Part shown: one piece after another, positions 38,509 to 50,449 of the stretch
Layout: every line of letters begins with the position of its first letter
Position numbering within the stretch: the stretch's first letter is position 1
NCBI GenBank assembly: GCA_013398175.1
Contig: VZRZ01004234.1
Location: forward strand, 370 to 64,369
Source of the DNA: Climacteris rufus
Taxonomy: Eukaryota > Chordata > Aves > Passeriformes > Climacteridae
Length of the DNA: 64,000 nucleotides
Direction of reading: 5' to 3'
Program-made: the position numbers and the translations under genes
The notes under the pieces: model-generated
Database searches by the model: none
Told to the model about the DNA's origin: nothing
The model's input: only the letters and a program-made list of their open reading frames with translations

Positions 38509-40194
38509 AAAAGAAAGGGAAGATGAAGGAATAGTGGGTAAATGGTTAAAGAGTACTGTTAAATTACAACAAAGCACACAAGATTATGTTAGGATATTAG
38601 ACAATGCAAAGCAAATCAAACCAAGGGATGACACGGTCGTTTTGGCCCTTACTCAGGAAATCACTTAAACATATGAGTGTGAGAATATCTTAGTTCAGGA
38701 AGGAATGTAAGTACAAGCTTAAATTTATTCATGATGAGATTTTCACCTTCAGTCTGGCCCCTGTATCCTGGCTCCAGTATCTGGAGTAGTGGGAGATATA
38801 GTAGGTGTTCTCTGTACAGCAAAAGCAGGTGAAAAGGTCTTCTGGCAGCTGATCTGAGCTTGATGGCCCTCCCAGCTCTGCTGTAGGAGGGTATCTGAAT
38901 GGGGGTAAATAGATTTGCCCTGTGAGCTCCCAAAGCACGGAGATTTCTGCACAGATCACGCTTTACAGAGCATACTGGGGAGGCTGCTTTATCTGCACTG
39001 GCCAAAAACTCTTGTAGGCTCCTGAGATCAAGATACACGTAGCCAATAAAGAACAAAACCCCCTTGATGTACTCTAAGGACTGCACACACACCAGTATGG
39101 ATTAGTTCAGCTGATTTTAAAATTAATTTTTGAACTACTCTGCTTTTGTATCTATTACTGTTTGCCAGATTTGCTAGCAGTCTATGGAAATTTAAAATCC
39201 TTAAAATTTCAACCCAAATAAGACTGGAGGGTCTTTGCAAATCTTATTAAAATACAAAATGGTTGTATAATACTATATATTTGCTTCATTATGGAAAAGA
39301 ATATTCTACTTCTCTCTTTTTCTCCCTCAGTTATGCTACACCCTAATCACAACATAAAAAAGAGCAGTTCAAAAGTCAATTGCAGAACTGATGGCAGGGC
39401 TTCATATTCCCCATAGTTTCAGAGGAAACATTTTCCCAAGTAGTAAGAACTGATTTGGGTATATTTTTAAGACCAGCATTTCAAATTTAGCCCCAGATCC
39501 ACCACAATACACTTTCTCTGATTGCATGAGATCAAAAACTCACCTTGAATGTGTAAGCTAGTTTTGCAAACTGCAGAACTGTTATTGTCTGCTTTTTCCT
39601 TCTGTACGCATTTTCTTCTTAATGTTGCAAGACTTTTAAGTTTGTCCAGTAAATGATATAAAATGACATAGCTAATAATAGTGTTACCAAAAATATAATT
39701 TCCTTTTTTTAAAAAAGATATTTTTATAGAATTAAGTGCACGTCATTTTTGAATATGATATTTTATTTGTGAAAATGTAAATTATCTTTTCATTAAACAG
39801 CAAACAAAATGATCTATCTCTGAAAAATATGATAATGCTTTTTTAAGGATGTGCAGATGGTGTAGTTAGAACATCTGCAGCAACAGAGGATCTAAAGAGA
39901 AGAGGAATTTTTTGAGAGGATGAGTTACTACTTCCAATCCATGTTTTTGCAATTTTGTGGCAATGTTCTTTACTGAAAAGCATTATCTACCCTGCAGTGC
40001 TCAATATTTGGCCTATTTTGAGAGCTTCTGCTGGACTGAAAAGAAAATCTTAATCATAATATCTATTAAACATTTTGGTCAGTTCACCGTCCATTTTTCA
40101 ACTCATCAATAGCACAGCTATTTTTATTTGCATCTAACAATGTTTATTTACACAAAGCACCTTCATAAACAAGATAGTTGTGTGATGGAGGAGG

Positions 40195-40312
40195 GCTGGA
40201 GAAGATCAGAAGGATGGTCAGAGGTGTGGCACCGTTTCAGGCTGAAGAATCACTACGTAGTCTTGTACTTTTCAGTCCAGAAAGAGAATGACTGGGGAAC
40301 ATGTTAGAGGTC
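40195..40312 (+). mobile_element. Ancient CR1 ORF2 fragment
   Basis: Translation in one + frame gives RMVRGVAPFQ, AEESLRSLVLFSPERE and, after a stop, a continuation that follows the conserved CR1 reverse-transcriptase C-terminal region (the R-M-I-R-G-L ... EERLRELGLFSLEK block). It is short, old and interrupted. Confidence 0.6.
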
Positions 40313-41244
40313 CCTTTGAGGGAGACACTAATGTGGCTGACACCTCACTGCCTTTTCAAGAAGGAAGGTGTGACAAAGGAAGCGAGCAGGGAGTTTGTTC
40401 AATTGGGAGAAAAGCTGTGGCTGGGCTGTGGATGTCCATGCTGTAGGGTGTTCTATGTGACTGAAGCTTGCACAGGTCCAAGGGCACACTGAGCAAGGCC
40501 ACAGAAGATAAATCTATTCAAGATTGCTACTGCTTAGAAATTGCATCTGATTTAGAAAACCTGTAAATGCCTAGAAGCTGGAGGAATACCTATGGAAAAC
40601 ACACAGCCCTGTCTTGTTTGTGTAATCGAGGCATCCTGGCTTTGTCCGCTGATTTTTATTACATAGAAAAATGAATCCTGGGCCTGTCCCTATGGCTTTA
40701 CTCTTCTGTTCATATACTTCAGTCTCCTTGATGGCAGAAATGGTTACATGTGCAGGTAACAAATAAATGAAACTTACGAAGTAACTTTTAATGATGTTTC
40801 CTACTATTACACGTCCTTCCACATGTCAAGAAGAAAATTAATTATGCACATTACGAAATCCATGCTGTGCTTGAAGACCATTGAGGAGATAAAGAGCACT
40901 TATAATCTCTGCCTAGACTATATGCTTAGTTTCATCTGGTCTGGGTTAGCATTTTCACAAAATTAAGAGATGTTAAATATATAGTATTCATTACCCTCAC
41001 TAAAATCTGGCTTTGGTTCTCCAGTTCAGAGGTGCTCAGACTTTTAAACTACCTGGGCAATTATGTCCACCTTAAAATACAAGCATTATTACCCATTTCA
41101 TTGTAAGTCCAGTAGTTCAAGATGGTGAATGAACTGTTAAAAGTACTTCTTAAAACCAGTAATTCAAACATATTTTAATCTTCTTTATATCATATTTCTA
41201 TGTAATTACTCTTTTTTCCCCCCCCTAATTCTGTTTATTTGCAG

Positions 41245-41321
41245 GTCCTGGAAGGATTTATGTACTTCATCTTCTGCAAGTGAGGCCTCTGTCACTTCTT
41301 GTATTATGACTGATGCAAATG
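41245..41321 (+). other. Candidate 77-bp exon of unknown gene
   Basis: A strong pyrimidine tract (T6 then a C run) ends in TTTATTTGCAG, and the block closes at AAATG|GTGAGA, a good donor. The frame within is open (SWKDLCTSSSASEASVTSC...). The reverse strand is also open and has an acceptor-like site (CATTTGCATCAG), so it could instead be a tail exon of the SPACA1-like gene. The phase from the transmembrane block, however, would then give a stop after about 14 codons. I do not recognise the product on either strand. Confidence 0.25.
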
Positions 41322-41739
41322 GTGAGAATACTGTAGCTTCCAACACCTTCAAACTTTTCTTCCTTAGAAGGAGGTTATGCATTCCATGTTACACAGTGAT
41401 CTTTTGTTAGTCAGCTGCTTGATTGCCTTGCTCAGATTTTGATTTCCAAATAGATTTTACAACAGCCCTGAAATGGAAAAAATAATTTTTAAAAAGCATA
41501 TTTTAAAGTAGAATTAGATAAATTTCTCTGAATCATCCCCTTCCTATCCACTATCACTGTAACAGCTTTGCAAAGTACTTCTTCCCAATCTCTAAAAGTT
41601 TCTTCCTGTTTTGTCTAGTGGCAAGACTAGATATTAAACTAAAGAAAGCTAAATAGTTCACCCTAGCTCATGTTAGTCAACAGGAATACCATATTTTGGT
41701 CAAGTAAGACATAAATCACATTATATGTTTTCCAGCTAC

Positions 41740-41882
41740 CGGTGAAGAATCATCAAGATCATGGAAAAGATCACACCAACAGTCACAATTATTCCAGTTA
41801 CCAGGCAAAAGACCATAATGGCATTTCTCCTGGGTCTCCTTGATAGCGCTGATTCTGTTCTCCTCATTTTTTGCTTGTGTTT
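41740..41882 (-). pseudogene. SPACA1: SPACA1-like transmembrane exon
   Basis: The acceptor is TTTCTTCAG and the donor CACCG|GTAGCT. The open frame gives KQKMRRTESALSRRPRRN, then a ~26-residue hydrophobic helix starting AIMVFCLVTGIIVTV and ending MILMILHR. Mammalian SPACA1 has a similar basic QMRR stretch before its single membrane span. The preceding block ends in phase 1, which would read this block in a different frame. Removing one A from the six-A run (AAAAAATGAGG on the minus strand, around 41868) would restore agreement. It is therefore a real frameshift, a homopolymer sequencing error, or a sign of an unseen small exon. Confidence 0.55.
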
Positions 41883-44800
41883 CTGAAGAAATACACCATC
41901 ATTATTATGTTCAAATTTTCAAATTAATTGGGCATTTAATCTGATGAACAGGACTGCAAAGGAGCAGGGCTTGATTATTTACTATCTGACATCATTCACA
42001 ACCTTGAGGCCTTTACTGTGTCAGCAAAAGTTAGAATAGTAACTTTTTATTGCAAAGACATATCTAACCAAGGAAGATGCAAAGATAGGGAAAGATCAAT
42101 TAATATGGAGTGGGAAACTCACTTTAACAGCCATGAAATGCAAAGAACTGCAATTCCTAAAAAGAGGAAAAAATATCTATTTGGTACATGTTAAGAATGA
42201 CAAATACAACACTATTTTTGTTTCAAGTAATGCTTCAATGTAAGGTTTCAAGACATGTTGACAAAAGATGCCTGAGTAATAAACACAGAAGAATTACCAG
42301 AGGTTGTCTGCCACCTGAGTCAGGCTGACTTCTTTGTTTTGTGCCTGGTACCAGGTGCTCTATCACCCAGGGCTGAGGCACCAAGGTACTACCCTGCTGC
42401 AGAAGAATTCTAACAATGGCAATTTCTGCAATAATAGTGATAATAATGAAGACAAAAGAGAGTATGCTAACAAAAGACTGAATTCAAGGACTCAAGTGCT
42501 GCTTTTCAGTTCCCTGTCTCTATCAAGGTCTGCAAAGCCTTTATTTAAAGCAAATAACCAAGAGGCATGGAAAGGAGTTGTTTCGCATGGCTCAGAAACA
42601 CTGTAGTGAGGAGCAGCTGCATGGATCTGAGAACTGAAAGCCATAGCAAGGATACCAAGTAAGAATACATTTTATGATGCTGCAGCCTTTTCAACCATTC
42701 ACCTAAGGAAACAGAACCATTGCTTAGGCTGTTTTTGTAAGACCATACTCACAAGTCAGAAGATGTAACAACACAGGAAGAGTGAAAAATGCTGAAGATA
42801 TGAAATGTCAATCAACTTCCCCCATCTGCTTTCTGACAACGAATAAAGTAATGCCTGCAATCCAAAACCAGTCACCTTTTTCTGAAATTTAATTGACCTT
42901 ATTTGTCCAGCACCATTCAAACAAATCAGTGAATTGTCTGGCATCTTCCCAGCTCTCTCTAGTTTTCACAGTTTTACACCAGTCAAGTCTAATTTCTCTT
43001 TCATTTTCCCTTATATAGATTCTAAAACTATAAGGTACTATTTTGTTGCTGAGTGGTATGCAAAACTTCTGTTCACCCTGGTAGGAATTCTGTGTAGCAG
43101 ACTGCTGGAAAACCATTTTTATTCTATTTATGCTTCATTTCTACTTCTTTGTAAGGGCCTGTGCCACTGCCATCACTGTAGTATTTAAGCAACTCTTCAA
43201 ACATCACTTGAGTTTCATTCTTCTGCATCACAGAATTTTCATTCTGATATTCTTAATCACAGTTCATCTACAGGATTCTCCTGAATTTTCTGCAAGATAC
43301 AGGACAGGTAAGAATGGTGAACTGGCCTAAAATAACATACACAGTAAGTCTAAATATTGGGGCTTTCATTCAATGTAGAGCTACCTGCTTTTAGACTAAT
43401 TCACTTTGTTGTCTGGACTGTGTCTTTTTAGAATTACATGCAGTAATGGGGAATGGATGTTAACGAAAATTGTCTTTGATTTTTGCAATTTCATTAATGT
43501 AATTTATTATCTCCTGGGCAAGATTGAGTTTGAAATTCTAAGAACACTTCTATTTACAGGCTGTAACAGGAGATTGCTGAAGAGAAAAGCAAGTTTTGTG
43601 TTGTTCACTGCTAATCTACTCAAGTTTTCTTTCTAGTCAAGAAAATCTTCCAATAATCAAACCCCATAACTGCCCAAGAGACAAACTGATAATACAAAAG
43701 GATGCCTCCCAAGCAAACAGACGTGCTTGAAATGCAAGCAGGAAGCAGACAGAAAAGCAGCTTTCAAGTAAGCTGGTTCACAAGGAGCAGACAGATTCAC
43801 ATCATGTGCAATTTTAAGGTCCTGACTATACTCCTAAAGTCAAGGCAGCACTCCCATAAGCCAGCAGGAATTTTGCCACAGCCAGAATATGCCTTTAAAA
43901 CACCTTCAGCTTACAGGCAAGGTTACAAAGATGTATTTACACCAATTTTAAAAAAAGCTGTACTTATCTTCGTAAAAGTAGAAAAAACTTTTTGAAATAC
44001 GCAAAGTCTTGTTCAATTACGTTCAGCTTGAAGTCCACAGCCCACTACAGATCTGTGCACTACTTTATTCTAAAGAATGATGAAAAAGAGACTATTTTAT
44101 ATTTTACACAATTACATTGAAAAAAAAAAATACCCCACTGAAATTGTATGCACTTCACTAGAAATTTTCTAGGATTCTACAAATAGAGATTGACAGCATA
44201 ACTGAGAGTTTCAAGCAGGTTGTCTCCAACTCTGCCCAAAACTGGGCATATTAACTTTACTTGTTGATTATTTATATTCATTTTTGCTAAAAAAGGAGTG
44301 ACTTTAAATGAAAGGCAATTCCTTTTCATCCTCCTCTTCCTCAATTTTTCGTTGAGCTGGAGTTCCTCCTAGATCCTGTTGTGGACTGCAGTGCTCCATC
44401 TACAAGTAGATGCTCGACCAGCTGTTTATAAGTTCCAGTAGCCAACAGGAGTTCTCTCCACTAGTTTTCAGATCCAGAAAATATGTATCACTTTGGCAGA
44501 CAGGAATAAGATTTTGCCAGTGCAGACTGGTGGATTTTGACTCTTAATAAGGTGATGCGTAGTTTTTTTGCTTCTGTTCTAGATTATCTATAAGCCTTTT
44601 TGTATGGCTTTATATGTATTTTTAAATGGATGGATATAAGCTGGTGGGACAGCAGGATTACATACTCACAGAGGAGATCCAGGCTGTTATCCTTGGGCAC
44701 TGGGATTCCCTATTTCATTTCTGTGCAAATGTAAGGACAATGTGGCTGTGCTGATTACATCTTTGTGCAGTAGACAGTTACAGAGATGGGCATTTTCTGT

Positions 44801-45625
44801 CTCAAGGAAGCTTTGGCACTAAGATCAACAGCAGAAAATGAACTCAAAAGGGTTGGAGGCTACAATGGCCTCTGAGACACAGAAATGCTACTGCCTCCGT
44901 GTTCTCCAAAGAAGTGCCACCGGACACACATCCCAACTTGCTGCCTCACTCATAAAAAGCATGGAGCTTGGTGCACAGCTGGGATCTCAGCAGGTCGACA
45001 CCCTTCACATGGCATCTTAATGAGGGCTGTTCTCTGCTCTTGCATTCCTCTCTTGCAGAGTCCTCCCTCCTCATAGGACTATTATTAGCAAATATGAACA
45101 AACTGCCTTCCAGCTTCAAAGTCTTCACGAAACACTGAACAACACAACAGGCAGTAGTGTGAAACACCCTCCAGTGTTTCAGGGGAGTGATTTAGTAAGA
45201 AGGACATGTAGAAATGTCAATCACTAAAAAATGGGATTTTCCACACAGGGATCCAAATAATTTTTGATGAAAATTTGTCTTTTTCTGTTATGTTTCTCTT
45301 GCTATTAAAGTCAAGGAGAAACCTTAAGTCTGAACAGCTCTGAAAACTAAAGAAGAGACAAATTACTAAAGACCACTTACTTATGCAAAAAGATGTCTGC
45401 TTATCCACTAAGGAGCACAGTGATCACAGGTAAAGGCCACATGGAAGTCCTTTATGCATAGACTTCAAATGTACTCATACAAAGTTTTGACACATGGAAA
45501 ATCCACACTAATTCCTGTGAGGTTTTACCTGAACTTTTGCAATATCTCTTCCCTACCTCCCTCCCACCTTCCACGCATCAAAACCGGAAGCACAAAGTGT
45601 CACACGATGTATTTTCGAGTGTTGT

Positions 45626-45643
45626 CTTGGTTTGCAAACCAAG
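45626..45643. repeat. 18-bp perfect palindrome
   Basis: CTTGGTTTGCAAACCAAG is a perfect inverted repeat with no spacer. Its core GTTTGCAAAC recurs at 45654-45663. The left arm with its flank (TGTCTTGGTTTG) matches the inverse of the 3' terminus of the LTR ending at 54069. Confidence 0.9.
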
Positions 45644-47945
45644 TGTGGGCTGGGTTTGCAAACGGTGTTGCTGAATTTGGCCACTGCTACTCCAGTGGTA
45701 AAACATCAGAGCACCAGAAAGAGGGGGAAGGATGAGACAAAAGCAAACACATTCACCCTTTATCAGCTGCATTGATGATCTTTAGCTCTGTTGAGGACTT
45801 GAGGCTCTCTCTCTAGGAAAGTGCTGGGAAGAAAGGCCAGCCACTGAGCAAACACATTTCGATTTTCCTGCCCCATCCTGTAGTTCTGGTGTGAAGAAAT
45901 GTATCTCTGTGGTATGGTGAAAGGAGAAACCCAGGTAATGAGAAAGACAAAATATACAATCTTAAACTTATTGATTTGAGTGAGACACAGAGAAGTTCAA
46001 AATTCCTTCAATTTTATTAAAAAAAAATTAAGAGGCAGTAGAGAGGACCCACTCTTGTCCTGACTAGAACTGATTTGTCCATTTGGCTGGTTGAAAGACA
46101 TCTCCCAAAATTTATACGAGTTCCCCTGCCCACAGACAGTATAGCCCAAGCAGGGAGGCTGCAAGGCAGCTCCTGTGAGGAGGGACAGGGGGCTGTGCCA
46201 ACCCCCATTTCCAAGTCATTTAATGAGGAACTGGGAAAGGCAGCACTGTACCATGGACAGAAATCCTACTCCTTTCCAGAGTCTGAACAACACAGCAAGC
46301 CATGCTCCCAGAGAACAGAGCAGTTCTGCAAAATACAAGGCAGCAGCTATGAAGAGCTACATCCCAACACAAGGAGTCTTTGTTGCATTACCTGATGTTG
46401 TCAGAAGAGTCTTTCCCATTTCCCCCTGACCCTATTGGAAAAGTAAATATAATCTTCTGACCTGGCTAGGCTTCTGACAATCCACAGAGAGCAAAACTAG
46501 AAACCCTTCAGCTGATAATTTTTTAATGTACCTAATTAAGAGTTAATCATTTTTAAAAAGACCAAACAATGTCACTCCTGGGGAAGCAAAGCCCAGAAAC
46601 TCCTTTGGGCATCTCTGTACAAAGTCAAAGGCTACTGATTGAGCACTAACCAAGACAATCCATTCCTTTAAAGATACTTAATAAACCTTAGAGCTTGTCT
46701 TCCTCAGATTTCTGCATAGTCATAAATATTTTCTGAGTCAATAAATGTCAGTCCTTGTAAGAAATTCTCAATGGATCTGTTGGATGGTTTCATCTGACCA
46801 CTTTTCACCAAGTCTACTCAGACACAACTTAAACACAAGTGAGTGACTCATCCTATTGATGGCTCAATGACTCAAGTCCAAGGGACAATTTTCATGCTTA
46901 AACCTACAACAGATTAAGTGCTCTGCTAATTCACCTCGCAAAAAAAGGAGGCTTCCACTGTACAAAAAGGTATGTAGACACTGAATTGTGGGAGAAGGGC
47001 AGGGTGGGGAAATGCGGGTGAAACTTTGGGCAGTTTGTGACTGCCAGATGGATTTAGAAAATGGACAAATTTTATGTTACTGTACAATGGCAGAAAGGAC
47101 CTCTGCAGAGATGTGAGGAATAGCTTATCTTACTGAAGAGAGAGGAAATAAAGTAGGATTCCCAGGCCAGTTTTACCTAGATAAACAACATGGAGGGAAG
47201 AAACATAGGGAGGGGTATCTTGAAGGATTTCTTTCTTTCTAGTCTGCTATAATTTTGCTAAGACCTAAATTTACGTTATTCAGGAAAAAAAGAATTTGAT
47301 GAGCAAGGCATTTTTCATCCTTTCTCTGATTAGGAAAGATTTCCATGTGGCTGTTCTCATGTTTTGAGAAAATCAGCACATTGCTACCTTCAACATGAAG
47401 TCAGTAAATCCCATTAGCATAGGAGCTGAGAACAGAAGTACCAAGGAGCTCTTTTATGATGTGTTCTTCTTAGTGTTAAACTTCAATATATCCATTGTGC
47501 ATAAGCAAATTCCAGATGGCCACTAAGTGAAAATCTCGAAAGTTTGTTTTCCTGCTTCTGTATTGAAGCATAAAAGAGACATCTGCAGAACCTGTGCTGC
47601 TGGTGCTACCAGACTTAGTGAGGGAAAAAAAAGAAATCTATGTTAACCAACCTTGGTGCAGTAAAAAAATAAGCAGGTAATAGAAAACCCTCTTTATTTT
47701 AGCTTGAATTTTTATGAAGAGTACAGAAAATACTCATTCCTACCACAAGGAACCTCTTCACTTCTATTCTGTCATTTCCTTTTATATGTCTCTTTTACTG
47801 GGCTGCATTTCATGACTGTCATTATCACAGCACACAAGCTCCTGCCTATATACCACTGGTGACACGTATTCTTACGAAGATTGAGTGCTACATAAAAACA
47901 CAAGGCCATATCACTAGAACACTGCAAGCATCTCTGTGAGCTTAC

Positions 47946-48061
47946 CAGTTGATGTGTAGACTGTGTATTTTACAGAGGCAACACAATTTCCATTTTCTTG
48001 AGTTTCACAGTAGAAAGTAACTGAATGGGTATCACTGCAATATTCCATCACAGCTGAGCCA
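47946..48061 (-). pseudogene. SPACA1: SPACA1-like exon (CVASVKYTVYTST block)
   Basis: The donor is ACTG|GTAAGC and the best-phase acceptor is TTTTTACGAG. The frame is open and encodes GSAVMEYCSDTHSVTFYC followed by ETQENGNCVASVKYTVYTST. This aligns well with the mammalian SPACA1 segment just before the membrane span (SAILEV ... IKFTVYTSS). At 116 bp it enters in phase 2, as the upstream block leaves it, and exits in phase 1. This is the best-supported SPACA1 block. A 10-base G run at 48103-48112 (C run on the minus strand) lies in the upstream pyrimidine tract. Confidence 0.7.
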
Positions 48062-50310
48062 CTCGTAAAAATGTGTGCTTTATGGCCATATGTAATAGAA
48101 AAGGGGGGGGGGAAAGGAGACTTTTTTTTTAATAGATCTGCAAAGACAGGTTGTGTTGTGTCAGATGCACAAAAATGTGCTTATTCTACTCCAATAGCTT
48201 CCAATCGGTCATGACCTTTTAGCCCCTGGGAAAATTTCCCCCATCTCTTCACCTCCTACTTGAACAATTAGGAAGGGCAATACGGTTGTGGTTTGCTGCA
48301 CATATATACTCATCAGACACTCTGCCCCATTCTTCTGAAATAACAGTAAACATCACTCTCTAAAATTATGCTTTCTCTTACATAAACAGGAAATTGAAGC
48401 TGCATAATGGAGCAAAGTCATGTGAGTCCCTGTATTACCAACGCAACAGTGAGAAATCAGGGCTTAATTGCATTATGAGAGCAAAGGACATAAACTGCTC
48501 AGAAGTCTGTACAATTCATAAGGAGAATGCGGTAAATATACACAGTATCTAATTTTTCTGCACAAAGTGTGGTTCAATTATTGACCCTGTTTGGAATTAA
48601 CATCTTCCAAATATATTTAAATCAATGTGCAGGAGGTATATAAGTACAAGATATCTTCAACCAGGCAGGGCCCTCAGAAAATGGTATTTCGCCTATATAA
48701 GTAACTTTAATAGGTATATCATTAGCTATATGAAGCATCTCTGTATAGATCACAAAGTTCATAATTCTTCGAACCACGGAATGATACTTGGAAATTATCC
48801 TTTCCCTTAAAATTACTTAAAATACATTTTACTTGGTCTAATGCCTGGAGTGAAAAATGTAGCAGAAAACCAGTATTTTACAAGGACCTGAAATCAAGAC
48901 CACATACAGAAAGGAGACCTAAAATATTACTGGACTGCTTAACAGGGTAATTGAAGGGTGGACTGCCATCACTTCATTTCACTTCCAGCACACTAACAGA
49001 GAATGTTTCCTTTAAATCAGCTTATATAGTCTCCATTACTGTATCACAGTGTTTCACTTACACCTACTGGCCTGCAGCATTCCTCCACACGGACAATACC
49101 CTTTGCTTCAGGCCCAGGGCATCCACTACTTAACAGAACTTCTTAAGGGCAGATCCCCTTGAGGGGAAAAGAAAAATCTTTTACTCTGCATTTCTTCATT
49201 TCCTTTGTATTCTGTTTTTGCTCTGTCTTTCTTTATCCTGGAAATTAATATGATGTTTCTACCAAATACCAGGCAAAACAGACCTTCTCAGAGTGCCTGC
49301 TAAAGCTATCCTATGCTGGTGTCTAAGATTTCAATACAACATCCACTTCTGTCAGCCTCTGCACCCTACAGATTCATAGAATCATCATGTCTCAGAAAAA
49401 GAACTGAAAATTAATTCAAAACTTTTCTTACAGCATAAACATTTCAAAGAAACTAATATATGTTCTGCAAAACTGTTAATTCACTGCAAATACCAAAGCA
49501 TTCGGGCTCCTGGCCTTTAAATGCTCAAATCAGATGGCACAGAGAATACTGTACAGGCTGCCAACTCAGTCTGCCTCCAGTCTTGTGACTGTCTGAGTGT
49601 CTTCAATTCCCACCAAGGTCAACAGAAAGTGAAGGCACTGGAACTGGGGACTCTGAAGTTACCTAACAGTGACCAAGAGTAAGAATTCAGGAATACTACC
49701 AACAGCCTCCAAAATGAAGCCTCTCAGAGCACAGAGTCTGGTGGTTGGTAACATAAGGCTTCTCATGAGAAACAGAGGAAATCAAGTGTTGACCACCAGA
49801 ACTACATGGAGGGTCTTACTGGAGACGACAGGAGGCAAAGTATGACATATCTGTAAAGTTAAAGAAAATTCCTATAAAACATTGAAGGAAGCAAAAAAGT
49901 GTTCACTTTCACTATCAGGATTTCAATGTGAACATCCCCATTTTTAAAATTAAACATATATTCAAAACAAGTGTTATAAGTGTTTTTGCCAAACAGTGTG
50001 TACACAGTTCATTGGAAAGACATAGCTTGTGGGGGAGGCAGGAATAATATGCTTAGGCCCAGTAAACACTGAAGGTTTTGCCATTTTTCCAGAAGCATTT
50101 TGACTACTAATAGACATGGAAAGAGGAGAGTTAAACCCCCTTTGCAGTAGAATAATAAATCAGAAATTTATTTGAATATTGCATTTATGATGCATCTGCC
50201 TTCCTTAAATGTGTATTATGTAAGTCAATGGATTTTAGAACGTTTCAGAGATGCCATGCAAATCATGTGAAACAGAACTTCAAGTGACAGAGGGAGACAC
50301 CACCACTTAC

Positions 50311-50449
50311 TGAAAATGGCACAGAATGAGGATCATTTTCTGTTCCAGAGAATGTCTCATAGATGCAGAGACAGAGGTGTAGATGGCAGTGAACTGACAC
50401 TTTTATTAAAGGCATTCCTCTTTCTTCAGTGACACGTAGGTCTTTTCAG
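50311..50449 (-). pseudogene. SPACA1: SPACA1-like exon with two in-frame stops
   Basis: The acceptor (CCTGTCTTTTTGTTAG) and donor (TTTTCA|GTAAGTGG) are both strong. The 139-bp block enters in phase 1 and leaves in phase 2, matching its neighbours. In that frame it reads AEKTYVSLKKEECL, then TAA TAA (50403-50408), then KCQFTAIYTSVSASMRHSLEQ. The part after the stops resembles the mammalian ACIHTS region, and VSLKKEEC resembles VVRVEEC. About 13 residues expected between them are absent. An alternative AG after the stops (GTGTCAG|TTCACT) would skip them but lacks a pyrimidine tract. Confidence 0.5.

Larger units (their letters stand above)
32154..40190. other. Intergenic DNA between solo LTR and SPACA1-like region
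   Basis: No exon can be assigned. It includes a long purine tract (33.3 kb), an ancient CR1 remnant (34.9 kb), a pyrimidine-rich block around 36.26-36.96 kb that creates a spurious 192-codon frame, and a 28-bp tandem duplication (38.45 kb). A minus-strand frame of 143 codons at 38661-39092 follows a TGTGTGCAG acceptor-like site but matches nothing I recognise. Confidence 0.55.

Noticed and set aside
38729..38830. Frame with TYYISHYSRYWSQDTGARLK resembling an immunoglobulin V/J end
   Set aside because: The resemblance is short, lacks the paired cysteines and the preceding strands of an Ig fold, and is overlapped by a longer different frame.
44318..44403. Minus-strand frame ending RKIEEEDEKELPFI as a possible SPACA1 tail exon
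   Set aside because: It lies upstream (in gene order) of the transmembrane block, so it cannot be the tail exon. It has only a weak acceptor and no convincing similarity.
49372..49395. ATAGAATCATCATG as a CR1 3'-end stub
   Set aside because: Only the octamer-like start matches. The following sequence departs from CR1 at once.
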